In this document: in pieces, positions 35,101-46,103 of the stretch
How positions within the stretch are numbered: position 1 is the first letter of the stretch
How the letters are laid out: each line of letters starts with the position of its first letter
Source: Lantana camara
Taxonomy: Eukaryota > Streptophyta > Magnoliopsida > Lamiales > Verbenaceae
Length of the DNA: 64,000 bases
Assembly (NCBI GenBank): GCA_037501455.1
Contig: CM074862.1
Span: 57,381,501 to 57,445,500, forward strand
Direction: 5' to 3'
Translations under genes and position numbers: made by a program
The notes under the pieces: generated by a model
The model's database searches: none
What the model was told of the DNA's origin: nothing
Seen by the model: the letters and a program-made list of their open reading frames with translations, nothing else

Positions 35101-35509
35101 ACTTCGTCACTTTGACTAATACCTCGCCTGTTTTTAAATACATGATTTCAGGGAGCGAGGATAACGACACCTAGAGGTATCTTGAAGCTATAGGTGTCAT
35201 ATTTATTAGATCAGGCTTAGATTAAGAGCATTTAATCTTGATCATGTATATATTACTGATAAATTGCTCTTATACATTAACTCCGTACACTACACTATTT
35301 TATTACCCCCTTACAATATCATGCACTTTTCTGTGTGTTATCACGTTGCTTGTTGCAAATTTTAAATTCTTTCATTTTCCGCTGCATTTTACCCTACACT
35401 CTGCTTAAGTACTATCTATACCGTTCGTCGTAGTATTTCTCGGGTGCTAGGTCTCACATCCACTCGAGGGTAGTACGGTGCGGGAGTTGTAGTGTTAGGG
35501 GGCGCTACA
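32170..35509 (+). repeat. G3 5' LTR
   Basis: This strongly AT-rich LTR starts TGTAACAGCCCGG and ends GGCGCTACA. It contains a TATA box, a CT-rich run after it, and an uninterrupted version of the G4 insertion site (GGTGAGGGTTAAAACATT near 34344). Its ORF at 34344-34553 recurs by chance at 58208-58441 because it is the same LTR segment. Confidence 0.95.
33292..33375 (+). promoter_or_regulatory. G3 LTR core promoter and candidate leader donor
   Basis: TATAAATA at 33292-33299 is followed by a C/A-rich stretch, a CT-rich run (about 33334-33368), and the donor-like AAG|GTGCAA at 33373. The partner acceptor TTCTTTATATAG ends at 35628, two bases before the first ATG of the extra ORF. In the 3' LTR the TATA box is at 42399-42406. 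Confidence 0.55.
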
Positions 35510-35517
35510 GCTTAAGG

Positions 35518-35529
35518 TGGTATCAGAGC
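35518..35529 (+). promoter_or_regulatory. G3 primer-binding site
   Basis: TGGTATCAGAGC, 8 bp after the 5' LTR; complementary to initiator tRNA-Met. Confidence 0.95.
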
Positions 35530-35630
35530 ATCAGGTTTGGTTAAGAAGAGACTTAACCTATAAATGCTGGGAGAATGCTCATTTTGTACTTGAACTTTAG
35601 AATTCACTTTAAGTGTTTCTTTATATAGCA

Positions 35631-36302
35631 ATGGAGAATCAGGAACAAGGGAACGCACATCATACCTAGCTTGAGGAGTACGAGGCCCCACACACTATAG
35701 CGGTATCTCGTCGTGAGAGTCCTATACGTTATTACACTTGGCAGAGGGCAAGACATATAGTTCGGGGAGGTAGAGCAGGTAGAGTTGGGCATGCTTATCC
35801 GAACCGTTTAGTGCATATACTTGAGTCAGAGAGAGATGCGTATTATATGGAGGCTCAGATGGCTCGTGAGTATCAGCTGGAGTCTGCTAGATATCTTGAT
35901 TTAGCCTTACAGAATGCTGTGAGTAGGAATTTTGCTCAGCAGCAGACCTCTACCTTGGAGCAGGAGAACGCCGATCTGGTGGCACAGGTGACGACTTTAC
36001 AGCAGGACTTAGCCTCTATGACTCTTTCTAGGAATGCCTCTCGGACTTTATATCAGCGTTACCGTTCTTGTATTCGGAGCCGACTGGCCGGTGCCTATCA
36101 TCTGTCTGGTGTACAGGCTGTTGAGGAGATGATGGATCAGGGAGAGGATACAGCAGCTGAGCCTGAGGAGGAGGAGCCCGGAGGTGAGGCAGAGGCTGAG
36201 CAGGAGCCTGAGGAGGATGAGCAGGGTTCAGAGGAGGAGCAGCAGGGCGACGGTTGGAGCCCTATTCGAGGTGAGGTTGTGGATAGTGATCAGCATGATT
36301 AG
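35631..36302 (+). pseudogene. G3 extra ORF upstream of gag (coiled coil plus acidic tail), one stop
   Basis: The ATG at 35631 opens a 223-codon frame cut only by TAG 35667-35669 (codon 13); the rest is open. The N-terminal part is basic (YYTWQRARHIVRGGRAGRVG). The middle (about residues 60-150) is rich in Leu, Gln and Glu with coiled-coil spacing (STLEQENADLVAQVTTLQQD). The C-terminus is very acidic (EEEEPGGEAEAEQEPEEDEQ). I do not recognise it as gag, pol or a known host domain. Extra ORFs upstream of gag are known in Ogre/Tat elements, but I know of none as a standard part of Tekay. It could encode an accessory protein or be captured host sequence. If translation started downstream of the stop, about 210 residues could still be made. 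Confidence 0.6.
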
Positions 36303-36851
36303 GCAGAGATTATTCTGGAGCTTCGTATATATCTAGGAGTAGTATCAGTGGGAGGTTGTACAGATCAGTCAGTAGAGGACCTTCCCCTTTTGACGTAGCA
36401 GCTGACGCAGCTAGCCTGACGGAGATGAGAGAGTTGAGAGCTTTGTAGGGTGTAACTTGACATAGATCAGGTCCACCCCATTTTGCCTTTTTGTAGTTGT
36501 AGCTATAGCTCTCAAACTTGATGCATATATATAACCCACTTTTGCAGTTACATTCTTGTTCTATATTTACTGCTTTCATACTTATTGCATTACGAGTTAG
36601 AATTGCTCCAAGATACCAGCAGGACCGTGAGTGAGTATTTTATTTTCCTGCACCTTTACTTGTTATGTTTGTGCTTTACTTTTGCACTCTTTTAAATGCT
36701 ATTCTGTTTAATTTTGTGCTTTACTTTACCAAATCTGTGTGATATGATATCTACTGCTTGATATTGTCTGAAACATGTATTTATGTGATTATATGCAACA
36801 CATTCTTAACCATCATGCATCATATTCTTTATAAAGCAACTGCAAATCAAT
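36303..36851 (+). other. G3 spacer between the extra ORF and gag
   Basis: This 549-bp stretch has no supported ORF. It is T-rich in its second half, with possible acceptor-like sites (CACTTTTGCAG near 36547) and a GTGAGT-like donor near 36628. The minus-strand ORF at 36310-36579 has no features of a gene. How gag is translated behind the upstream ORF is unclear; splicing is one option. Confidence 0.5.
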
Positions 36852-37796
36852 ATGTCTCCTCGAAGAGCTACCCAAGACAACACCCCCCCACTAGAAGGTG
36901 CATCCTCGGCAGGAGGAAACTCTGAATTAGTAGATGCTTTGAAAGAGATAGTGCAAACTTGTGCTAATGGAACAAAGGGAAATAATGAAAAGACTCTGGA
37001 GAAATTTCTACGAATGAACCCGCCAAAGTTCTTTGGAGAACCCAGTGATGTAAAAGCTGAAAATTGGATAGCTAGTATCGAAAAGATCTTTGAGGCTATG
37101 GGTATTTCTCCTGGAGAACCTAAAAGAATCCAGTTTGCAGTTTTTATGTTAGAAGGAGCAGCATTAAGTTGGTGGAATTATATCAAGCGTGTTTGGGCAG
37201 AAGATCAAGTTAATTATAGGTGGGTAGACTTTGTCAAAGTATTTCAAAACAAATACATCCCTCAGATAGTTAGGGATGCGCGAGAGGCAGAATTCATGGA
37301 ATTAGTACAAGGCAATATGTCGGTAGCTGAGTACGAAGCTAAGTTCATCCGATTGATCCAATATGCCCCACACATCCTCCATGATGAACGTCGGAAAACT
37401 CAGCGATTCATTAAGGGACTTAAGTCGGATCTTAGGTGGGCTTTGGCTCCATTCGAGTTGGAAATTTATACTAAGGCTGTGGAAACGGCTATGAAAACAG
37501 AGGCTACACATAAAGAGGTTCGTATAGCTAATAGCCGTCCTGGATCCTTCAACAAGCCAACTCAGGGATCTAAACGACCTGCTGGACCAGCAAAGCCAAA
37601 TCCAGGAAAGAAATCGATGCAATCATGGTCCCGACCTCAACCGACATTCCCAAAACCTCAAGAAGAGATTGTCTGTGAATATTGTCAGAAACGCGGACAT
37701 ACTGAGAAGGATTGTCGTAAGAAAGCTGGAGTCTGTACGTGGTGTGGAAGCCCTGAACATCAGTATTCAGAATGCCCAAAGAGACCACAACAGTGA
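36852..37796 (+). pseudogene. gag-pol: G3 Gag
   Basis: The ATG at 36852 starts MSPRRATQ, close to the usual chromovirus Gag start. A retrotransposon gag capsid region spans about residues 60-190 (NWIASIEKIFEAMG, LEGAALSWWNYI, WVDFVKVFQNKYIP). Two CCHC knuckles follow (CEYCQKRGHTEKDC, CTWCGSPEHQYSEC). The frame hits TGA at 37794-37796 and continues in the same frame into the protease, so the stop is a nonsense change (TGA from CGA or TGG is plausible). Gag builds the particle and packages RNA. Confidence 0.9.
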
Positions 37797-40100
37797 AATA
37801 AAGGAAAGGTTCCAGCTAAGACTCCTGGAATACCAGTAATTAAGGGACGTGCATATGCTATAGAGGGCAGTGAGGATCCCGATCCTACCAAGGTTGTTGA
37901 TGGTACGGTACACATTCTAAACACGCCAGTTATTGCTTTATATGACCTTGGCACCACGCATTCATTTATTGCATCTGAATTATGTGTGCATTTGAATTTT
38001 TCACTTGAATCATTATCTTATATGCTCGAAATAAGTTCTCCTTTGGGAACTTGTTTTACTACGGATAGAGGATATAAACGCTGTCCTATAAGAATTGGTA
38101 CCCAATACTACCCCATAGATCTTATAGAATTACCGATGTCAAGATATGGGATTATTCTGGGAATGGATTGGCTTAGCAAGTACCGTGCTAAGTTGGATTG
38201 CTTCAAGAAAGAAGTCACCTTAGGGAAAGGTGATAGCTCTGGGTTGAAAGGAAAATCTGAGTCGGTATCATTGGTTACAGCTGCCGAAGCTAAGAAGTTA
38301 GTGGATAATGGAGCTACTGGATTCATTGCCTATTTGTTAAATAGGCCGAAAGATCAGATGAAAATTGACGAAGTAGAGGTAGTAAAAGAATTCACTGATG
38401 TCTTTCCTGAGCATCTGAATTCATTACCTCCTGACAGGGAACTCGAATTTGTAATTGATTTAGTCCCTGGAGCTGAGCCATTCTCTAAAACACCTTATCA
38501 AATGGCTCCAGCCGAGCTCCAAGAATTGAGGAAACAACTTGACGAGTTGTTAGCTTCAGGATACATCCGTCCTAGCACATCCCCATGGGGAGCGCCTGTG
38601 TTATTTGTCAAAAAGAAAGACGGATCATTGCGATTGTGTATCGATTATCAAGAACTCAATCGTATGACTATCAAGAACAAATACCCTCTTCCCCATATTG
38701 AAAAACTGTTCGACATTCTTCAAGGATCACGAGTGTATTCCAAATTGGATTTAAGGCAAGGGTATTATCAGCTGAGGATTAAAAAGGAGGATATTCCAAA
38801 GACTGCTTTTAATACCCGCTACGGCCATTTTGAATTCGTAGTAATGCCTTTTGGGTTAACCAATGCCCCGACTGCATTCATGGATTTAATGCACCGAACA
38901 TTCCGACCATATTTGGATCAGTTCGTGGTCATCTTTATTGATGACATTCTGGTGTTCTCAAAAACCCCAGAAGAACATGTTGAACACCTTCGTAAAGTGT
39001 TAAGAGCTTTAAAGGATCATAAGTTATACGTGAAGTTCAGCAAGTGTGAATTTTGGTTAGAAAGAGTGTCCTTCCTTGGACATATAATATCCGGTTCTGG
39101 CATAGAAGTAGACCCTTCAAAGGTTGAAACAGTAATGAATTGGCAAGCGCCAAAGAACCCATCAGAAGTGAGAAGTTTTCTAGGACTTGCCGGATATTAC
39201 AGGAGGTTTGTAAAAGATTTCTCCAAGGTAGCAGCGCCTCTTACTCAGTTAACCAAGAAACAAGGAAAATTTGAATGGACAGAAAAGTGTGAACGGAGTT
39301 TTCAAGAATTGAAGCAAAGATTAACGTCTGCCCCAGTATTAACCTTACCAGAAGGAAAAGAAGGTTATGTAGTTTATACAGATGCATCCAAAGAAGGATT
39401 AGGGTGTGTCCTAATGCAAAATGGTAAGGTTATAGCCTATGCCTCAAGGAAACTTAAACCTTATGAACAGAATTACCCCACACATGATTTAGAATTAGCT
39501 GCGATTGTATTCGCTTTAGCTAAATGGAGGCATTATCTGTACGGGGTAACTTTTGAAGTCTTTACTGATCATAAAAGTTTGAGATATTTATTCACTCAAA
39601 AGGAGTTGAATATGAGGCAGAGAAGATGGATGGAATTTCTGGAAGACTACGACTGTAAAATACAGTACCATCCAGGAAAAGCCAACGTAGTGGCAGACGC
39701 TTTGAGTCGAAAATCAAGTCTATCAGCATTAGACGGAAAAAGCAAACCCATAACTGTCCTTTCGAAATCCCGACTGGCCAATATAGTGATATCCTCGCCA
39801 TTAAAAGAAAAACTTAGGGAAGCCCAAGCACAAGATGAATGGATCAAGAAGTGTCTCAATTCCAAGGAAAAGAATATTGAGACAAAATTTACAACAGATA
39901 ACCATGGGATCTTGAGATATAAAGGTCGAGTCTGTGTACCTCCTACAACTCGAAAAGAAATACTGGATGAGGCGCATAAGACCCGATATACGATACATCC
40001 AGGAGGAACAAAAATGTATCATGATCTCAAGACACATTTCTGGTGGAATGGAATGAAACGAGATGTTGCTAGCTATGTCAAAAGATGCTTGACATGCTAG
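37797..40100 (+). pseudogene. gag-pol: G3 protease, reverse transcriptase, RNase H and integrase N-terminus
   Basis: In frame with Gag. The protease active site reads DLG (37944-37952, [12 protein letters not shown]) where D-S/T-G is expected, so it is probably dead. The RT shows [28 protein letters not shown] and [11 protein letters not shown], with catalytic FIDD at 38934-38945. RNase H shows [14 protein letters not shown] and the [20 protein letters not shown] segment. The integrase zinc-binding region is present ([21 protein letters not shown]). TAG at 40098-40100 interrupts just after CLTC; CAG is the likely ancestor (C to T). RT copies RNA to DNA, RNase H removes the RNA, and integrase inserts the product. 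Confidence 0.95.
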
Positions 40101-40403
40101 CAAGTCAAAGTGGACCACCAGAAACCCGGAGGAAAGTTACAGACGCTACCAGTTCCTACTTGGAAATGGGAACAAATCACCATGGACTTCATCATGGGCT
40201 TGCCAAAAGTTAAAGGAGGATATGATAGTATATGGGTTATTATTGATCGGTTAACTAAGTCGGCACATTTCTTATTGGTCAAGACTACTGACAAGGTCGG
40301 TTCTCTAGCAAAGTTGTACCAGAAAGAGATTATAAGGTTACATGGTGTACCCATTAGTATAATCTCCGATAGAGATCCGAAATTTACTTCACAGTTATGG
40401 TAA
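40101..40403 (+). pseudogene. gag-pol: G3 integrase core, first half
   Basis: Same frame as upstream. It holds the first catalytic Asp ([19 protein letters not shown]) and the second ([12 protein letters not shown]). TAA at 40401-40403 stops it, where a Lys or Gln codon is usual in the family. No indel is needed to continue. Confidence 0.9.
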
Positions 40404-40958
40404 AGTCTTCAAGAAACAATGGGGACTAAGCTGCATTTCAGTTCAGCCGCACATCCTCAGACCGATGGTCAATCAGAAAGGACGATCAAATATCTAGAGG
40501 ATATGTTGCGAGCTTGTGCCTTGGATTTTCAAAAGAACTGGAAAGAATGTTTACCTCTTGTGGGATTTGCATACAACAATAGTTATCAAGCATCGATCAA
40601 GGCAGCACCTTATGAAGCCTTATATGGAAGGAAATGTAGGTCTCCGTTATACTGGGACATAGAAGAGACTAAAGCAACCGAGAGAGGAGATACAAGGAAA
40701 ACCATTAGAAAATGGATAGTAGAGTCTACAGAAAAGATTGAAATTATCCGCCAGAGAATGAAAGCAGCTCAAGATAGGCAAAAGAGTTATGCCGATACCC
40801 GAAGAAAGGATATAGAATTTGCAGTGGGCGACAAAGTGTTTTTAAAGGCATCACCAAGAAAAGGTTTCACCCGTATTGGGAAAGGTGGAAAACTAAATCC
40901 CAAATACATAGGACCTTTTGAGATCATAGAACGTGTTGGACCAACAGCATATCGCTAA
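40404..40958 (+). pseudogene. gag-pol: G3 integrase core, second half, and C-terminal region
   Basis: Same frame. The segment SSAAHPQTDGQSERTIKYLE supplies the last catalytic residue (Glu of the DDE triad). The integrase C-terminal part follows (PKYIGPFEIIERVGPTAYR). TAA at 40956-40958 replaces what is usually a Leu codon. Confidence 0.9.
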
Positions 40959-41258
40959 GATTTACCAGCAAACCTTACTGGAATACATAACGTATTCCAT
41001 GTGTCACAGCTCCGTAAATATTTTGCGGATGAATCCCACATCTTGCCAATAGAAGAAGTTCCTCTAAAGCCCGACTTGACTTATACAGTAAGACCAACCG
41101 AAATCTTGGATAGGAAATTCCAAGAACTAAGGAATCGGAAAATCCCCCTTGTTAAAGTGTTATGGAAAGGACATGGGACAGAAGAACAAACCTGGGAAAC
41201 TGAGGAAAAGATGCAGAAACATTACCCAGAGTTGTTCCGAAACAGGAATAGAATCTGA
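40959..41258 (+). pseudogene. gag-pol: G3 integrase tail and chromodomain
   Basis: Same frame, up to the natural TGA at 41256-41258. VFHVSQLRKYF ends the integrase-type region. The final ~50 residues (VKVLWKGHGTEEQTWETEEKM) are a chromodomain. Chromodomains are known to direct integration toward marked chromatin. The natural stop codon lies inside the pre-PPT hairpin. Confidence 0.9.
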
Positions 41259-41286
41259 GGACAGATTCTCTTTAAGGGGGGAAGAT
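41251..41286 (+). promoter_or_regulatory. G3 pre-PPT hairpin and polypurine tract
   Basis: GAATCTG (41251-41257), loop AGGA, CAGATTC (41262-41268) pair perfectly. The stem sequence differs from G1 and G4 but pairing and loop position are kept. TTTAAGGGGGGAAGA follows and abuts the 3' LTR. Confidence 0.85.
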
Positions 41287-43470
41287 TGTAACAGCCCGGA
41301 TTTTTGAGATCAGGATAGTACGGGTAAGTAAAGGGTTAAGAGGAAAGCGTTTATAGCCTTAGTCCATTACACATTCTATTTTATGTGAATTATGTGCATT
41401 TATGTTCTGATTTTTGATTTGTGCCTTTTTGAGAGAATCACATCACTATTCATCCATCGAACCCTAAACCTTTACCTAAACCTTGAAAAACCTTAGAAAG
41501 CTGATTTTTATATTTTCCAAACTCATATCATAGCTTTCATTGTTCCAAAATATATTTTTAAAATTGTTTGTTGAAAATTCCATTTAGGTCCCTAGATACT
41601 ATTCATTTTTAATTGTAGGAATTTTCGAAACACTTTTACCTATTCAATATTGGGCTCGATAGAATCCTTGCAAAATTTTATGAATTTTGGTATGATTTCC
41701 AAACCCTAATTCTTAACGTAGCTTCCGTAGAAATCAAAACCGGCCGAAAAACCCTAGTTTTGCCCTAAATTAGAAATTTCTGAATTTCAATGTTTTTCCT
41801 ATACAATATTATAACCATTACGATCCTTGGATTATTTTATGAATTTTAGGACCTTTTCCAAACTCTAGTTCAAATCCTAACTCGATTTATAAATTTTTCT
41901 TTATTTTTCCCAAAGTACTATTTCTACCGTAAAAACTAATTCTCAAACCGTCCAACATTTGGTATACAATATTACAGTCAAAATGATCCTTGAATTATTT
42001 CAAGAATCATGGACACTTTCTCGGAAATCAATTCACATTCTAGCTTCGTTTATGAATTTTATTGTATTTTTCAAAATTCCCGAACGACTACTACTTTAAA
42101 TGTAGACGTTCAAATGTTAAGTATTTATAACCATTAGAAAGCTCTTTCGATTCTCTTTCTTTTGCAATTTCTCTCATTCCAAACTAAACCCTAGATGTTC
42201 TTCTACGAATTTATTACCATCTTCATCCTATTTTAGAATTATTTTTATTTTGTCATGATTATTAGATTAATTAATTATATTTTAGTTATACACATAAGTA
42301 GACAACTAAACCCCCCTAATAAATGAACCTAGCTTACTCACTATATGATTCATCTAATTAAGTCTCTAAAATTGCAACATAAGCCCCCAAGACATACCTA
42401 TAAATACCCTTAGAAGCATAACACAAAAATCACACCAAAACCTCTCAAATCTCTCTCTCTCTCGTGACCCTCTCTCTCTTCTCTCTAAGGTGCAATTTTC
42501 TTTTATTATTTCATGCTTTATGTTATGTTTTTAATATTATAATATTAGTAGCATGCTTAGGAATAATAAAATTAGGCTTTAGGAATTTATTTTTATAATA
42601 TATATGCATAATTGTTAGTTTTATGTGTAATGTGCCTACATTATGAAATTTTATTTAATTAAATGCATGAAATGTGATATGATATAATATGAATGTATAT
42701 TTAAATAATTATGTTCTTGTTTGATTAAATTTATGCTTAGAATAATTTAATTGAATTTAATTTATTATTAAAGTGTTACATTTGAATTTAATTATATGGT
42801 ATGAATTCAAAAATTTGTTGAATATGATCATGAACTAGTATGAACATCTTCATGAGCTCAAGAACACATTCATAATGTTCTTGAACCAAATTCATGTGCT
42901 CGTGTGATAGTGTGTGTATGTATGTGTTTAATTTTGTGTTATAAAGTGTTTAATTCATAAGAAATTGAATAGTAAATGTTTTTAATAGTAATTTTGACTT
43001 TTTGGTCAACCTTTACTTAATAATTTCGAAATTAATTTAATTTTAATTATAAAATATGATTTTGGAATTTAAATAATTATTTTTCCAAATTAATTCAAAA
43101 TTTTATAAAACTATAAAATAATTTCAAAATCAACTTACATTGTTGAATTAAATTCCAAATTTAATTCCTAATACTCTATTTAAGGTTATGACATGATTAA
43201 TAAATATTTAAGTGGTTAAAGAATTTATGAAACCTAATAAATTAATTATTTTCCCTTAAACAAATGAAATTAAATTTTACACGGGAAAATAAATTCTAAA
43301 TAATTTGAGAATTCTCTAATATGTTATATTTCTTAAACCTTATGTGATTATGTGATTAGAATCATAAGAACCTAGTTCTAAGTCAATAGTAATTACTTTC
43401 AGGCAACAATTGCACTGAACAGTGGGATCCGTTCCAACCTATTTGAATTTCTGTACTACGTGAGGGTTAA
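41287..43470 (+). repeat. G3 3' LTR, left part (before G4)
   Basis: It matches 32170-34354 closely, with scattered transitions. It breaks at GTGAGGGTTAA, where G4 starts; the last five bases GTTAA are the left copy of the G4 duplication. Confidence 0.95.
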
Positions 43471-46084
43471 TGTAACGCCCCGATTTTTATTTATTAATAT
43501 CTTATCTCCAAAATAATTTTATAAATTATATTTTTATAATACCTTCATGGAATTCATATTAAACTTATAATTTATCTCATAACTTGGAAAATGTTTATTT
43601 CGTGCATTCATTACCGAAAATGATTTAATTGTCAACTTGGCCCTATATGTCCATTCTTTTAAACTTAGGGACCAAATTGATTGAAAACCTTTGAGGACTA
43701 AAGTGATCACTTTCCAAACTTGATATCCTTAATTGATTAACTTAAATAACTCGGAGGGTTTAATTGCAAATATTACATATTTCCCAAATATCACGGTATA
43801 TTGCATCTCCAAGCTTCTCATGATCATTTGCTTCCAAATTCACCAACATATCCATCCTTCTTGCTCTCGGTTCTTCATGTAGAAAGGGGGGAGAGGAGAT
43901 TTCATCAAATCATCCAAGTTATTCAAGAAACTCCAAGCTTTTAAGCTCCAAATCTTCCATTTTCATCTTCTTCATCCATTTCCTTCATTCAAGGTGGGTA
44001 TATGCTTGGTTTGTTGATTCTTGTTCAAGTATGGTTTAGCTAGGGTTTGAGGATTATATGCTAGATGAGTTAGTTGAAGTTGGAAACATGATTATGTGAT
44101 TATTTCATGAATTATGGCATGAGTTATAGCTTGAATTCTTGAATATTTAGCTTGGATAACCAAGTGTGATCATGAGTGTGGAATCATGAATTCGTGATGA
44201 TCTTGTGTGCTTTGAGTGTTTAAGTGCTAGAATATCATTTCTTGAACCTATATGCATTATATTTCCAGAAAATATATGCTTGTGATGATCAAAATGGATT
44301 TTGGGTGGCTTTGTTTGCATTCCCGTAGCCCTCCTCTGTTTTCCTCTGTTCTTCATGTTTGCAGAAACAGGGAACGGCCGTTCCCAGCCTCAAGGCATTG
44401 TGGGAACGGACGTTCCCACCTTTTCAAATGATTTAGGCGGCCGAGCATGGGAACGGCCGTTCCCATTTTGGCCTTGTGCCGGAAGGGCCGTTCCCAGCTA
44501 CCGCTCGTTTTAAAGGGGGAAAACGTGGGTGCGTTTTTGGGAGGAATGGGAACGACCGTTCCCATTTACAAAGGCAAACCGGAACGGCCGCTCCCACCTC
44601 GCTGACAGAACAAATATGACTGCATAAAATTACATTTTTAGCCCCTCGATCCCACGACTTCTTTGACCCCGAATTGTTGTAATATGTGCTAATATGATGT
44701 GAAACAACATGTTATCATACCCCATTGCATTTTCGTGGTCATCTCGATACTTTTCCGTCGTTCGTCACATTTTGTGCATTTTAGGTCATGTCTCATGTAT
44801 AAGTGTCGTGTTTGCACAGGTCACGAGGGTAGGGACGAGGAGCAAGCCCCGTAGGTCGTGCCTACTTGTCCTTTGTCGGTATAGGTGAGGTTTAATTGTT
44901 AGTTACATAGACCCCGTATACCCTTACGTGATATTTTGGCCAAAATAGTATTTATGGTTATACTTTCTATAAATCATTGATCATTTCAAGCCAGGTTCAA
45001 GCAAGCAAGCAAGCAAGCAAGTCAGGTATTGTTTCATGCATGTTTAGGCGAGTAGCATGACGGTTACGTTTGGGCCCGAGGGTAGTGACTAGAGCCAACC
45101 GGGAAAGCAAGGGCTGACGGGTAACTCTGGCGCTATCCTCACCATGTTAGGGGTCACCCCTGAATCCACTAGGAGATTAGTGGAGGAAGGAGCTCCGGGC
45201 TTAGGGATTCATATACCCTCTGCTCAATGAGATTGGATGTTGGGGCCTTGCAATCCCTTCATCAAACCGGAGGAAAAAGGAGACTGGGGACGAGTCCGGC
45301 ACCACGGATGCGCCTCGGGTTATTGCATGATTGCCATTTCATGAACGTGTTATATGAGTACACTATCGCACGATTGCACGATAAGTGAATTGCATGATCA
45401 CCTATTGACTATTAAACAAGCAAGCATGTTCATGTTCATTGGGAGATCGGTTGGAGACCGCCCTTACTCGCCCATGTATTGATTGATTGCATGAAAACGA
45501 ACAAGTACTTAACACTGGTAGTTGTAATCTCGGGCGAGTGTATGTTATTGTGAACTTATATTACTTTTAATTATAAAACCTTACCCGAGGTTATAACTTG
45601 CATGTGATTGCGCTATATATATTTATGCCCCTCACTCAGTCTTCGGTAGACTGATACTTCACTTTTCAGGTACTTGAGAGCCGGTCGTGCTAGGCGGGAG
45701 TCTGGTCCAGTCTTGCATTGTCACGAGTCTATCAGTGTACCATCATGTATATATTTTACTACTTCTCATGTCATGTCTGTTGTTATCACATTTTGAATAC
45801 TTGATCATGTATAAGAGATGATAATGTATTGATAGTTAGTTTGGTATCTATACGTATCTATCTGATAAATATGGTACCTATATGTATTTATGAGTTAATG
45901 CTTCCGCTTTTAACTGTTATGTCTTGATTTTGTATTGCCTTGGGGTTTAGTCCCGCCTAGCTCGTCTTTTCTTTTCTTTGTCACCCGTTCGCTATAGGTT
46001 AGTTCATGTACGGATTGTCCATTTCGTATGTGGATCGGCCTATAGTGCGGGGGTGTGGTACCTCCACGTGTCCGGGGTGCTACT
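43471..46084 (+). repeat. G4 LTR1 (5'-most)
   Basis: It starts TGTAACGCCCCGATTT and ends GGGGTGCTACT, the final A being mutated to T. Its left part has private variants (for example 43483, 43505, 44400) absent from LTR2 and LTR3. A donor-like AAG|GTGGGT lies at 43994, palindromes at 44370-44595, and a (GCAA)5 run at 45001-45020. Its ORFs are not genes. Confidence 0.95.
44370..44595 (+). repeat. Palindrome cluster in G4 LTR1 (GGGAACGGCCGTTCCC type)
   Basis: Six dyads occur in about 225 bp. Perfect ones are GGGAACGGCCGTTCCC (44370-44385) and the 20-bp ATGGGAACGGCCGTTCCCAT (44447-44466). Near-perfect ones are at 44401-44418, 44481-44495, 44546-44565 and 44579-44595. The LTR2 and LTR3 clusters are at 50448-50673 and 56526-56751. 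Spacer sequence between dyads is unrelated. Confidence 0.9.
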
Positions 46085-46091
46085 TCTGAGG

Positions 46092-46103
46092 TGGTATCAG
46101 AGC
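46092..46103 (+). promoter_or_regulatory. G4 primer-binding site, first unit
   Basis: TGGTATCAGAGC, 7 bp after LTR1; complementary to initiator tRNA-Met. The second copy is at 52170-52181. Confidence 0.95.

Noticed and set aside
37302..40354. Minus-strand ORFs across G3 gag-pol
   Set aside because: They are shadows of the sense-strand polyprotein frame.
44370..44595. CRISPR-like array of palindromic repeats
   Set aside because: Repeats are 16-20 bp with irregular spacing inside a plant LTR. No cas genes are present and the same unit lies in each LTR copy.
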